A stretch of 64,000 nucleotides of DNA. Source: Triticum aestivum (lineage: Eukaryota; Streptophyta; Magnoliopsida; Poales; Poaceae). A program made the translations under genes and the position numbers. Every line of letters starts with the position of its first letter. Position 1 is the stretch's first letter. The DNA lies in assembly GCF_018294505.1 (NCBI RefSeq), contig NC_057795.1:234667035-234731034 (forward strand). The letters run 5' to 3'. This document shows positions 11,510-23,664 of this stretch, piece after piece. A model generated the notes under the pieces. It ran no database searches. It saw nothing but the letters and a program-made list of their open reading frames with translations, and was not told the DNA's origin.

Positions 11510-12541
11510 ATGAGGATACCGCCGAAGCGCTCCATCGGAGGGAGTGGCGAAGTTGGGGCTGCTAAAGCACCGGAGCACGGCATGGAGATGGAGATAGAGG
11601 TTACCATCGTCTATGGCGTCGAGCTTCCACAGCCGAAGGCGGAGTTCCACACCGACTCTGGTGACGACTCGGGCGACGACTCCGACGACCACTCCGCCGA
11701 CGACACCGACGACGATGAAAAACTGGTTAGTCATCTATACCCATTTATGTGTCAAATAGATCCCCGGGTTTCTCTGGTTACTCCTGCGTCCCCCTTTTCT
11801 GAATATAAATCCTATGGTTATGTTCTCCCAATCCATGAAAGCTGTGTAAGTTTCATTAGATCCGTGTAGTGTATTGATTGTTTGAATGGTACAAGTGATA
11901 AGTGATTAGTTGTTTCATTTGTGGAAATGATTTCTGCTAGTAATCCGACTACGGTTAGTGTTCGTGCTAATAATTCCTAGCCAGGACTTGACAATTGATT
12001 TTGAGTGACCTACATATGTTTGTGCCATTATTTTCTTCAAGATTGGTCTTTACACAGACGAATGTGCTTAAAAATCGAACCATAATCTCCGGATGTGTAT
12101 GAATAAATAGCCATAGATTCCTAATCCTACTTCACCGCATGGAATCATTAATTTTTTGATGCCAATTTTTGGCAACTGCCAAATGTTCGCTAGAGATTAG
12201 TTTGTAACCATTAATTTGACACCATATTTTTTTTACTATTTGTATAGGTGCTGTCTGACGATGTGGACATCGAGGATGAAGATGTCCAGAGGTGGTATAA
12301 AAGGCAAATCCTGAGGGAGCTTTATGCGGGAATGCATAACAGGCGTATTAGGACCTGGAACGGTGGCTATCGATGCCCATTCTGCAACCACAAGCTTGCT
12401 GACGTGTATTAAATTGTTCTGGCGCATGCAAGAGGACGGGACATTGGTTCCTTCAAGAAGAAGTATGCTCGCAGGGTGGAGCACGACGTGTACGCCGAGT
12501 ACCTGGAGAAGCTTCGGGGATCGTGCTGGCTTGTGAGATGA
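11510..12541 (+). pseudogene. Possible XS-type zinc-finger gene copy, two exons, with a stop
   Basis: Exon 1 is 11510-11725 (start MRIPPK, ending in an Asp-rich run) and exon 2 is 12248-12541. The splice sites (ctg|gttag and tatag|gtg) join in phase 0. Exon 2 begins LSDDVDIEDED and carries RCPFC, then after a gap LAHARG, a CxxC...H pattern like the zf-XS finger of the SGS3/FDM family; I hold this identity loosely. An in-frame TAA at 12410-12412 lies between the cysteine pair and the histidine, so the finger would be lost. The gene ends in TGA at 12539-12541. It lies in a cluster of decayed gene copies. Confidence 0.45.
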
Positions 12542-12648
12542 GATGTGGGATCAAACTATATATGTATGCTTGAGCATGCTTAATGATGGTTGAACTATGC
12601 TTGTGTACATGTACGCTTATTATCTATGTCTGAGTATGTATCTATGTT

Positions 12649-12880
12649 ACCTCCGCCCTTGTTTATTGGTCCCTTTTGTAATTTGTGTTAAATGTTGACC
12701 AAAGATTTAACTAACAAAATATTAGTGCAGGCCAGCAAAATTTGTATCGTTGGATGCGTATTTGAACATGGTGTTCAATGATGTAATTTTTGGTGACATG
12801 CATAAACATTTCTTAGTCAAATATTTGGTCGAAATTTGGTACAAATTACAGAAGGGACCAATAAACCAGGATGAAGGTAG
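12649..12880. mobile_element. Stowaway/Mariner-type MITE
   Basis: The left end (acctccgcccttgtttattg) and the right end are inverted repeats of each other over about 30 bases: tattggtcccttttgtaat on the left mirrors the gaagggaccaata block on the right. TA dinucleotides flank the element, as expected for Tc1/Mariner MITEs. About 230 bp, no coding capacity. The left tip has lost about two bases compared with the right. Confidence 0.75.
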
Positions 12881-12884
12881 TACG

Positions 12885-13022
12885 TCAATCACACATGGTT
12901 CCCAAAATTGGAACCGTGTGCAATGACTTCCATTTTGCCTGTTGCTTCAATCACACATGGTTCCCAAAAATTGAACCGTGTGCAATGGCTTTCGTTTTGC
13001 TTCTTGCATCAACCACACACGG
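12885..13022 (+). repeat. 62-bp tandem repeat with internal hairpin, just over two copies
   Basis: Units begin at 12885, 12947 and 13009 (tcaatcacac, tcaatcacac, tcaaccacac). Each full unit holds two near-complementary arms, ACATGGTTCC and GGAACCGTGT, separated by a short loop. Such short arrays of hairpin units are typical of subterminal regions of CACTA elements; cacacac-rich repeats recur next to the CACTA terminus at 38772. Confidence 0.7.
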
Positions 13023-13536
13023 TTGGCTCTAGCAAACCATTGCCTCCGAAATTCTTTGTGGGATAGAAAACCCTCACCACCCAATTCAAAAAAGAAAAAA
13101 GAAAACCCTCGCCATCCCCATGTCACAAAAACCCTCACCCCCGCCCGCCACCCCATGCCTCCGGTCCCCACTCACACTTGCAGAAGCTCCTCCGCGTCTA
13201 TGCATGGCACCGCCTATCGCGGCAGTAACCACTTAGCTCGACGCATGCCGCCGCTGCCAGGCTGCCGTCAAACCCCACCACATTTCGCCACTTCCTCTTG
13301 CCGCCGCCTATCGCCATCGACTTTCTCGATGCTGCTCACGGTCGATCCGGCTCCGCTCGGTTGGGAAATCTTCCATAGTGAGGGTTTTTTCTCATGGATG
13401 ACAAGGTAATTAATTTAATGAGATATTATCTCATCTCTCATCCCAGTTCATCTGCCTCCTTTAATCACCCGACAAAAATGGCCGTGAATTCATTTTTATT
13501 CATGCTAATTTGAGGGTTTTCTTTCATTCATAGAGT
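13023..13536. other. Leader-like stretch without a recognised gene
   Basis: Contains a C-rich portion with ccgccgc words (about 13130-13320) and an open frame of about 140 codons (12978-13409) of biased composition and no recognisable domain. It may be an untranslated leader or first exon of the next gene fragment; this is a guess from position. Confidence 0.35.
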
Positions 13537-14227
13537 GTAAAGTGCGCCGCAACACATCAAGACATTGCGACCTCCGCCAGAGATTCCACCTCACTATACC
13601 AGATGACTTGAGCATGTGCGCGGTATGTTCAATCTCACCCTAAATCGATTGGCATGGCCTACTTTCCTGAAGATATTCTAAATATTGCTACATTTGGATA
13701 AAAGGTGCCACATGCACCATATACGTCAAAGGGAATTTCCCCCCTCTTCTTTCTATATTAGGCAAATTAATGATGTATTGTTATTTTGATTACCCTCATA
13801 TTTCCATGACATCATGTTTACCCTATCTGTTTAATTATAGATTTTTGTCCTTCGATTTCAATTGTTGTACAGTTCTTTAAATTTGGGCCCATATTTGCAT
13901 GTTACCATATTTTCTTTAACAACCCTACCATTTTCTGCAACGCATCCCTTGCTATGCAACAGATTATGTAGTGCACAATTTTTCCCTTTACATAGATCAA
14001 GGCTGCACAGATGTCATACTACACATAAACCATGGATTTATAATCATTGCTACTGTATTACTTGATGAACATGGTGACTCCTATTCTGGCGCTGGCTTTT
14101 GGAAAGAAATTTCTATGTTTTATGTACTGAAAGCTGGCACTAAAATTGGACAGCACATATAATGGCCTGGTCATGAGATATACGCTAACTTCCCCGACAA
14201 AATCATCCGTCCTGAGTTTGTTTGAAG
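13537..14227 (+). pseudogene. Unrecognised two-exon gene fragment
   Basis: A first piece at about 13537-13619 reads RQRFHLTIPDDL and ends at a good donor (gcg|gtatgt). A second piece at about 13965-14227 reads LYIDQGCTDVILHINHG, then DEHGDSYSGAGFWKEI, then after a TAA at 14159-14161 WPGHEIYANFPDKII. The two read like consecutive exons of one protein. I do not recognise the family. A donor-like gtaag follows at about 14227, and the F-box exon begins about 200 bases later, so the two could once have shared a transcript. Confidence 0.4.
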
Positions 14228-15531
14228 TAAGTTTTCTTTTCAACTATCTGCATGTTGACTTACCCAGCAATGTTAAATGAATTGTGTAGTATTTAAGCAA
14301 CCAATTGTTATTCCCTTTTCTTACTATATTCCTACCTAATAACTTCTAGTTACCAAACACTTTTCTATTGCCCTGTTTTAACTAAATATTCCCTGTACTC
14401 TCATTTCTATCACAAAGCGCCGCTGACAAGGAGACTCCGGAGGTGGAGAATGGGCCTGCCAATAGGTGGAGGCGGGGCAAGCTAGAACCGCAAGTGACTC
14501 CAGCAGGCATAGACTTCATCAATAGCCTCCCCGATGATATGTTGACAGTCATCATCTCCCTCCTCCCAATCAAATGGGGGGCACGGACAACCATCCTTTC
14601 CCGACGGAGGCACCCCCTATGGAACTTCACGCCTCTCGACCTCATCGACACCCACAAGCTCTGCCATGGCTATCGCAAAAGCGTGGATGCATTCTCCAAG
14701 ATTCTCGGCAGTCACCCTGGCCCAACCAGAGGCCTTAGAATGGGCAAGTTTCGTTCCAACGGCAGGGACCGAGCCAAGCTTGATGAATGGTTCAAATCCC
14801 CCGCCCTAGATCAGCTCGAGGAGCTCTCTTTTGATGATGGGCATATGCGCTTGCTGCCAACGTCCGTGCTCCGCCTCGCGCCCATGATGTGCTTCACCAA
14901 GTTCAGGAACTGTCGCCCCCCCCCCTTAATGACGCACCCGCTCTTATTTTACCACGACTGAAGCATCTCGAGCTCATCGTCGTCTTCCTCTCAAACGGTG
15001 ACATGGAGCCCCTGCTCCTTGGCTGTACTGCACTCGAGTACCTTCGTCTTCAGGCAAGCAATGGGTTGAGTACACTCCACATCACCTCCATGACTCTCCG
15101 GACTATTCATGTGTGTTGCTGGTTCGGCAGGAAGACATCACAAGATGTGTACCACGGCATGGTCATTGAGGGCACACCTGCACTTGAGAGATTACTTGTA
15201 TTTGATCAAGTAGGTCCAACAAGAATCAATGTCATTTCTGCGCCGAAATTGATAGTGTTGGGCTACTCGTCTGACCAATAATCCAAACTTGTTATTGGAT
15301 CCACACCCATTCAGGTACAACAGCCGCCTTCTACTTCTCCTTCTATAAATTGACATTGTTTCTAGTTTTGAAGATGTTTGTTCGTCTATCATTCAGAAAA
15401 TGATTCCGACAAGCCTGACCGTGAAACTGCGCACAGTGAAGGTCTTGGCACTAGAATCTATCGGCCCCAACCTGGAGCAAGTAGTCACTTTCCTGAGATG
15501 CTTTCCGTGCCTAGAGAAGCTATATATCGAG

Positions 15532-15926
15532 GTGATGTTCCTTTCCTGTTAAATGTTAACCATAAGCGAGTTCAATTTTTGACACCTTTTTCCAAGTTTA
15601 CAATGACAATGTACTACGATTTCTAAAGGATTCTTTTGGAGGGTTTCAGTACATACATGTCTCCTTTTCCAAGTTTACAATGACAATGTTGATCCATATG
15701 GTTACAATCCATATGCATTTCTCCTTTGGATTCATCTGTCCTAGTTTTCTTAGCGAACTTTTCATCCACTCCAACATCTTGTGAAGATGGAAGATGGCAT
15801 GTTAATGCCCATGTTAATCATGTCAGACATAAGATGGCATGTTAGTGCATTTTACAAAATCTTGCAAACCAAATAGTAGTAGTGTTCAAAACTGCACCTA
15901 GGCACTAACACTTTCTTCTTTTGCAG
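15532..15926 (+). other. Intron 2 of the F-box pseudogene
   Basis: Runs from gtgatg after exon 2 to ttttgcag before exon 3. It is AT-rich and repeats a tttccaagtttacaatgac block twice (about 15588 and 15666). No other feature seen. Confidence 0.55.
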
Positions 15927-15949
15927 ATGAAATTAGGCCCAGTGGTGGA

Positions 15950-17504
15950 TGCTACGTCTCGAGCTTGCATTGGTTTTCCCCGAAGAGGAGGGGGTGATGC
16001 AGCACAGTAGCGTAAGTATTTCCCTCAGTTTTTTAGAACCAAGGTATCAATCCAGTAGGAGGTCACGCGCAAGTCCCTCGTACCTACACAAAACGATAGC
16101 AACTCGCAACAAACGCTTAGGGGTTGTCAATCCCTTCACGGTCACTTACGAGAGTGAGATCTGATAGAGATAATATTTTTGGTATTTTTGGTATAAAGAT
16201 GCAAAGTAAAAAGGTAAAAGAAAAACAAGTAAATAAAGTGATATAGATTGATATGATGAGAATAGACCCGGGGGCCATAGGTTTCACTAGTGGCTTCTCT
16301 CAAGAGCATAAGTATTCTACGGTGGGTGAACAAATTACTGTTGAGCAAATGATAGAATTGAGCATAGTTATGCGGTTATCTAGGTATGATCATGTATATA
16401 GGCATCACGTCCGAGACAAGTCGATCGAAACGATTCTTCATCTACTACTATTACTCCACTCATCGACCGCTATCCAGCATGCATCTAGAGTATTAAGTTA
16501 AAAACAGAGTAACGCCTTAAGCAAGATGACATGATGTAGAGGAATAAATTCATGCAATATGATAAATACCCCATCTTGTTATCCTCGATGGCAACAATAC
16601 AATACGTGCCTTGCAACTCTTTCTGTCACTGAGTAAGGACACAGCAAGATTGAACCCAAAGCCATGCACTTCTCCCATTGCAAGAACTACCAATCTAGTT
16701 GGCCAAACCAAGCGGATAATTCAAAGAGACTTGCAAAGATAACTCAATCATACATAAAAGAATTCAGAGAAGAATCAAATATTATTCATAGATAAGCTAG
16801 ATCATAAACCCACAATTCATCGGTCTCAACAAACACACCGCAAAAAGAAGATTACATCGAATAGATCTCCACAAGAGAGGGGGAGAACATTGTATTGATA
16901 TCCAAAAAGAGAGAAGAAGCCATCTAACTACTAGCTATGGACCCGAAGGTCTGAAGTAAACTACTCACACTTCATTGGAGGGGCTATGGTGATGATGTAG
17001 AAGCCCTCCGTGGTGGATGCCCCCTCTGGCGGAGCTCCGGAACAGGCCCCAAGATGGGATCTCGTGGATACAGAAGGTTGCGGCGGTGGAATTAGGTTTT
17101 TTGGCAACTGTTCTGATCATACAGGGATACGTAGGTATATATAGGAGGAAGGAGTACGTCGGTGGAGCTCCGAGGGGCCCACGAGGTAGGGGGGTGCACC
17201 CAGGGGGGCCCTCCACCCTCGTGACCTCCCTGGAAGCTTCTTGGAGTAGGGTCCAAGTCTCCTGGATCATGTTTGGTGAGAAGATCACGTTCCCGAAGGT
17301 TTCACTCCGATTGGACTCCGTTCGATATTCTGTTTCCTCGAAATACTGAAATAGGCAAAAAACAGCAATTCTAGGCTGGACCTCCGGTAATAGGTTAGTC
17401 CCAAAAATAATATAAAAGTGGAAAATAAAGCCCAATATAGTCCAAAACAGTAGATAAAGTAGCATGGAGCAATAAAAAATTATAGATACGTTGGAGACGT
17501 ATCA
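15950..17504 (-). repeat. 3' LTR of the Athila-lineage element
   Basis: 1555 bp; on the minus strand it starts TGATACGTCTCC and ends GAGACGTAGCA. It is followed on the inner side by the polypurine tract (agcttggggatgcc on the minus strand). It is closely similar to the LTR at 21811 along its whole length. Confidence 0.9.
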
Positions 17505-20451
17505 GGCATCCCCAAGCTTAATTCCTACTCGTCCTCGAGTAGGTAAATGATAAAAAGAAGAATTTTTGATGCGGAGTGATACTTTGGCATAATTTCAATG
17601 TAAATCTTCTTAATCATGGCATGTATATTCAGATCCGAAATATTCAAGATAAAAGTTCATATTGACATAAAAATAATAATACTTCAAGCATACTAATCAA
17701 ACAATTATGTCATCTCAAAATAACATGGCCAAAGAAAGTTCATCCCTACAAAATCATATAGATAGGCTATGCTTAATTTTCGTCACACAAAGATGTTCCC
17801 AACTTCTATACCCCCGATGCCAAGCCAAGCAATTGTTTCATACTCAAATAATCTCAAACTCATTCAACCTTCACGCAATACATGAGCGCGAGCCATGGAT
17901 ATAGCACTATGGGTGGAATAGAATATGATGATGGGGATTGTGTGGAGAAGACAAAAAAGGAGAAAGTCTCATATTGACGAGGATAATCAATGGACTATGG
18001 AGATGCCCATCAATTGATGTCAACATGAGGAGTAGGGATTGCCATGCAATGGATGCACTAGAGCTATGAATGCTCAACAAAAGAGAACTAGTGGTTGTGC
18101 ATCCAACTCGCTTGCTCACGAAGACCTAGGGCATTTTGAGGAAGCCCATCATTGGAATATACAAGCCAAGTTCTATAATGAAAAATTCCCACTAGTATAA
18201 ACAAGACAATTTATGAGACTCACTATATGAAAAACATGGTGCTACTTTGAAGCACAAATATATGAGACTCACTACATGAAGAACAAGGTGCTATTTTGAA
18301 GCACGAGTGTGGTAAAAGGATAGTAACATTGCCCCTTCTCTCTTTTTCTCTCATTTTTTTTGGGGCCTTACCTTTTTTTTATTGGCCTTTCTCTTTTTTT
18401 TCGTCCGGAGTCTCATCCCGACTTGTGGGGGAATCATAGTCTCCATCATCCTTTTCCTCACTAGGGCAATGCTATAATAATGATGATCATCACACTTTTA
18501 TTTTTCTTACAACTCGATATTACAACTCGACATCTATAACAAAGATATAACTCTATATGAATGCCTCCGGCGGTGTACCGGGATGGTGCAATGAATCAAG
18601 AGTGACATGTATGAAAAATAATGCATGGTGGCTTTGCCACAAATACGATGTCAACTACATGATCATGCAATGGCAATATGACAAAAGTAAAGTATGTCAT
18701 GATGAACGGAACGGTGGAAAGTTGCATGGCAATATATCTCGGAATGTCTATGGAAATGCCATAATAGTTAGGTATGGTGGCTGTTTTGAGGAAGATATAA
18801 GGAGGTTTATGTGTGAAAGAGCGTATCATATCACGGGGTTTGGATGCACCGGCGAAGTTTGCACCAACTCTCAATGTGAGAAAGGCAATGCACGGTACCG
18901 AAGAGGCTAGCAATGGTGGAAAGGTAAAAGTGCGTATAATCCATGGACTCAACATTAGTCAAAAGAACTCATATACTTATTGCAAAAATTTAGAAGTCAT
19001 CAAAAATCAAGTACTACGCGCATGCTCCTAGGGGGATAGATTGGTAGGAAAAGACCATCGCTCGACCCCGACCGCCACTCATAAGGATGCACAAGCCAGG
19101 TACACTTCATGTTTCAAATTTGTTACACAACTTTAACCATACGTGCATGCTACGGGACTTGCTAACTTCAACACAAGTATTTCTCAAATTCACAACTATT
19201 CAATTAGCACGACTTTGATATTATCACCTCCATATCTCAAAACAATTATCAAGCATCAAACTTAATTTAATTCACTCAAAAAGAAAGTTTCACATATCTT
19301 GAACACCAAGTATATTAACATTAAGCAAATTACCATGCTATTAGCGACTCTCAAAATAATCTAAGTGAAGCATTAGAGATCAAGTTTCTTTAAAACAAAT
19401 CCACCACCATGCTCTAAAAGATCTAAGTGAAGTACTAGAGCAAAAATTATCACGCTCAAAAGATATAAGTGAAGCACATAGAGAAAAACTATCAAGCTCA
19501 AAAGATATAAGTGAAGCACATAGAGTATTCTAAAAAATTTCAATTCATATATGGTTCTCTCAAAATGTATGTACAGTAAGGATGATTGTGGTAAACTAAC
19601 AAGCAAAGACACAAATAATACAAGACGCTCCAAGCAAAACACATATCATGTTGGTGAATAAAAATATAGCTCCAAGTAAATTACCGATGGAAGTGGGCGA
19701 AAGAGGGGATGCCTTCCGGGGCATCCCCAAGCTTTGACTTTTTGGTGTCCTTGGATTATCTTGGGGGTGCCATGGGCATCCCCAAGCTTAGACTCTTGCC
19801 ACTCCTTGTTCCATAATCCATCAAAAGGATTCACCCAAAACTTGAAAACTTCACAACACAAAACTCAACAGAAATCTCGTGAGCTCCGTTAGAGAAAGAA
19901 AACAAAAGACTACTTGAAGGTACTGTAATGAACTCATTATTTATTTATATTGGTGTTAAACCTACTGTATTACGACTTCTCTATGGTTTATAAACTAATT
20001 ACTAGCCATAGATTCATCAAAATAAGCAAACAACACACGAAAAACAGAATCTGTCAAAAACAGAACAGTCTGTAGTAATCTGTAACTAACGCAAACTTCT
20101 GGAACCCTAAAAATTCTACCAAAATAGTAAGTCCTGGAAAATTTGTTTATTGATCAGCAGCAAAAATAATCAACGCAAAAGCACTCTCCAGTAAAAAATG
20201 GCAGCTAATCTCGTGAGCGCTAAGGTTTCTGTTTTTCAGCAGAATCAAATCAACTATCATGGTAGGTTATCCTATAGGTCTTACTTGGCACAAACACTAA
20301 TTAAAACATAAAACCACATCCAAACATAAGGTAGATGTATTATTTATTCCTAAACAGAACCAAAAACAAAAAACACAAAATAAAATTGGGTTGCCTCCCA
20401 ACAAGCGCTATCGTTTAACGCCCCTAGCTAGGCATAAAAGCAAGGATAGAT
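17505..20451 (-). other. Non-coding interior of the Athila-lineage element
   Basis: Almost 3 kb with only short frames. It holds the PPT next to 17505, an approximately 50-bp duplication (tgagactcacta, near 18209 and 18265), an approximately 45-bp repeat with aagatataagtgaagc (about 19410-19530, three degenerate copies), and three occurrences of gcatccccaagctt. In an autonomous Athila element RT and integrase would lie in this part; their absence marks the copy as a non-autonomous derivative. Confidence 0.7.
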
Positions 20452-21589
20452 CTAGGTATTGCCATCTTTGGTAGGCAATCCATAAGTGGCTCTCATGATA
20501 GATTCATATGGTAATTTTATTTTCTTTATAGGGAAGTGTTCCATACCCTTATTTAAGGGAAATTGGAATCTAATATTCCCTTCCTTCATCTCGATAATTG
20601 CACCAATCGTTCTAAGGAAAGGTCTACCAAGAATAATAGGACATGAAGGATTGCAATCTATATCAAGAACGATAAAATCTACGGGCACATAATTCCTATT
20701 TGCAACAATAAGAACATCTTAATGCTTCCATAGGATTTTTAATAGTGGAATCCGCAAGATGCAAGTTTAGAGAGCAATCATCAAAGTCACGGAAATCTAG
20801 CAAATCACACAAAGCTTTGGGAATAGTAGAAACACTAGCACCCAAATCACAGAAAGCATGAAACTCATAATCTTTAATTTTAATTTTAATGGTAGGTTCC
20901 CACTCATCATGGAGTTTTCTAGGGATAGAAACTTTCAACTCAAGCTTTTCTTCATAAGATTGCATCAAGGCATCAACAATGTGTTCAGTGAAGGCCTTAT
21001 TTTGACTATAAGCATGAGGAGAATTTAGCACGGATTGCAACAAGGAAATACAACCAATCAAAGAGCAATTTTCATAATTAAATTCCTTGAGATCCAAAAT
21101 AGTGGGTTTAGCAACATCACGGTTTTTATTTGTTTCAATCCCACTTTCATCAATTTCATCATCAAGATCTAGAAACTCCGAATTCTTAGAACGCCTTCTA
21201 GGTAAAGGAAGATCATATTCATTCTCATCAAGATTCATATTGCAAAACAAGGATTTCATAGGGGACACATCAATAACTTTTAGATCTTCATCTTGATTTT
21301 CATAGGAATTCGGTTTAGCGGCCATCTTATTGACTAAGGTGGCTTGCATATCCGAAATTTCAGCGGTCATCTTTTCAAGACGAGCAATTTGGGCTCTTAC
21401 GCCATCAAATTATTTGGACATATCATCGAGGTCTTTATTCATATAACTCATAAAACTCTTTTGTTCATTAAGCTCGTTTCTAAAGAAATTATTATGCTCA
21501 AATTGCAAAACCATAAACTTCCTGACATTGTTTTCGATCTCCTCTAGCCTTTTAAGGTGAAGATCACCAAATTTAGGTAGGGCCATCAT
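20452..21589 (-). pseudogene. Gag remnant and aspartic protease of the Athila-lineage element
   Basis: Reading from ATG at 21589 (MMALPKFGDL), a short coiled-coil-like gag start is interrupted by TAA (plus-strand 21410-21412). A second piece runs from 21370 to 20696 with the protease active site DLGASVS (normally DTGAS in other lineages; DLGAS is usual in Athila). After a frame change near 20720 the fold continues (FIVLDIDCNPSCPIILGRPF) to the end at 20452. At about 380 codons in total it is shorter than an Athila gag-protease, so the central gag is probably deleted. It would process the polyprotein if intact. Confidence 0.75.
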
Positions 21590-21778
21590 GACAAACAAGC
21601 AAACTAACACATGAGCAAACAAAAGGCAAAAGGAAAAAGAAGAGGAGATTGCGAAAGAGAGGGCGAATAAAATGGCAAGGGTGAAGTGGGGGAGAGGAAA
21701 ACGAGAGGCAAATGGCAAATAATGTAATGCGAGAGATAGGGATTGTGTTGGGTACTTGGTATGTTGACTTTTGCGTAA

Positions 21779-21799
21779 GCCTCCCCGGCAAAGGCACCA
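21779..21799 (-). other. Primer binding site of the Athila-lineage element
   Basis: On the minus strand TGGTGCCTTTGCCGGGGAG lies a short spacer downstream of the 5' LTR end at 21811. It matches the tRNA-Asp type site expected for the lineage (TGGCGCCGTTGCC) with a few changes. It fixes the element's direction. Confidence 0.7.
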
Positions 21800-21810
21800 G
21801 AAATCCTTCT

Positions 21811-23372
21811 TGCGACGTCTCGAGCTTGCATTGGTTTTCCCCGAAGAGGAGGGGGTGATGCAGCACAGTAGCGTAAGTATTTCCCTCAGCTTTTGAGAAC
21901 CAAGGTATCAATCCAGTAGGAGGTCACGTGCAAGTCCCTCGTACCTGCACAAAACGATAGCAACTCGCAACCAACGCTTAGGGGTTGTCAATCCCTTCAC
22001 GGTCACTTATGAGAGTGAGATCTGATAGAGATAAAAATTTTGGTATTTTTGGTATAAAGATGCAAAGTAAAATGGTAAAAGCAAAACAAGTAAATAAAGT
22101 GACATAGATTGATATGATGAGAATAGACCCGGGGGCCATAGGTTTCACTAGTGGCTTCTCTCAAGAGCATAAGTATTCTACGGTGGGTGAACAAATTACC
22201 ATTGAGCAATTGATAGAATTGAGCATAGTTATGAGGTTATCTAGGTATGATCATGTATATAGGCATCACGTCCAAGACAAGTAGATCGAAACGATTCTGC
22301 ATCTACTACTATTACTCCACTCATCGACCGCTATCCAGCATGCATCTAGAGTATTAAGTTAAAAATAGAGTAACGCCTTAAGCAAGATGACATGATGTAG
22401 AGGAATAAATTCATGCAATATGATAAATACCCCATCTTGTTATCCTCGATGGAAACAATACAATACGTGCCTTGCAACTCTTTCTGTCACTGAGTAAGGA
22501 CACCGCAAGATTGAACCCAAAGCCATGCACTTCTCCCATTGCAAGAACTACCAATCTAGTTGGCCAAACCAAACGGATAATTCGAAGAGACTTGCAAAGA
22601 TAACTCAATCATACATAAAAGAATTCAGAGAAGAATCAAATATTATTCATAGATAAGCTAGATCATAAACCCACAATTCATCGGTCTCAACAAACACACC
22701 GGAAAAAGAAGATTACATCGAATAGATCTCCACAAGAGAGGGGGAGAACATTGTATTGATATCCAAAAAGAGAGAAGAAGACATCTAACTACTAGCTATG
22801 GACCCGAAGGTCTGAAGTAAACTACTCACACTTCATTGGAGGGGCTATGGTGATGATGTAGAAGCCCTCCATGGTGGATGCCCCCTCCGGCGGAGCTCCG
22901 GAACAGGCCCCAAGATGGGATCTCGTGGATACAGAAGGTTGCGGTGGCGGAATTAGGTTTTTTGGCTCTTGTTCTGATCATACGGGGATACATAGGTATA
23001 TATAGGAGGAAGGAGTACGTCGGTGGAGCTCCGAGGGGCCCACAAGGTAGGGGGCGCGCCCAGGGGGGGCGCGCCCTCCACCCTCGTGACCTCCCCGGAA
23101 GCTTCTTGGAGTAGGGTCCAGGTCTCCTGGATCACGTTCGGTGAGAAGATCACGTTCCCGAAGGTTTCATTCCATTTGGACTCCGTTTGATATTCTGTTT
23201 CGTCGAAATACTGAAATAGGCAAAAAAAACAACAATTCTGGGTTGGGCCTCTGGTTAATAGGTTAGTCCCAAAAATAATATAAAAGTGGAAAATAAAGCC
23301 CAATATAGTCCAAAACAGTAGATAAAGTAGCATGGAGCAATGAAAAATTATAGATACGTTGGAGACGTATCA
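21811..23372 (-). repeat. 5' LTR of the Athila-lineage element
   Basis: 1562 bp, TG/CA ends on the minus strand, PBS on its left. It is nearly the same as the LTR at 15950-17504, with small indels, for example the GC-rich cagggggggcgcgcc region near 23060, which is shorter in the other copy. Confidence 0.9.
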
Positions 23373-23664
23373 GGCATCCCCGAGCTTAATTCCTGCTCGT
23401 CCTCGAGTAGGTAAATGATAAAAGAAATAATTTATGAAGTGTGAATTCCTGCTCGTCCTCGAGTAGGTAAATGATAAAAGAAATAATTCCTGCTCGTCCT
23501 CGAGTAGGTAAATGATAAAAGAAATAATTCCTGCTCGTCCTCGTCCTCTAGAAGGTGCACAAGTTTGATCAATGATAATTTCAATCACCTTTTCTAGCAT
23601 GATAATATGTCATAACAGTAGTTCATCTCATAAAACTTCTCACGATAAAGTAACAAGCAATTCA
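23373..23664 (-). repeat. Extra PPT-side internal fragment with a 41-bp tandem repeat
   Basis: Starts with the same PPT block that follows the other LTR (ggcatccccgagctt). The unit ttcctgctcgtcctcgag begins at 23390, 23446, 23487 and 23528 (spacing 56, 41, 41), so part of the PPT region has been amplified. The fragment ends abruptly where FBD coding sequence resumes at about 23665. Confidence 0.75.

Larger units (their letters stand above)
15950..23664 (-). mobile_element. Athila-lineage gypsy element (Sabrina-like), non-autonomous, three-LTR remnant
   Basis: Two long LTRs (15950-17504 and 21811-23372) flank a 4.3-kb interior with a PBS beside the right LTR, so it reads on the minus strand. 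The interior codes only for a gag fragment and a protease (20452-21589); no RT, RNase H or integrase is seen. Right of the 5' LTR there is again PPT-side internal sequence (23373-23664), so the unit looks like the remains of an LTR-interior-LTR-interior array cut on the right. No 5-bp duplication matches the left flank (gtgga). It disrupts exon 3 of the F-box gene. Confidence 0.85.

Noticed and set aside
23390..23560. CRISPR-like array (regular repeats)
   Set aside because: Direct tandem units without unique spacers, in a plant retrotransposon interior.
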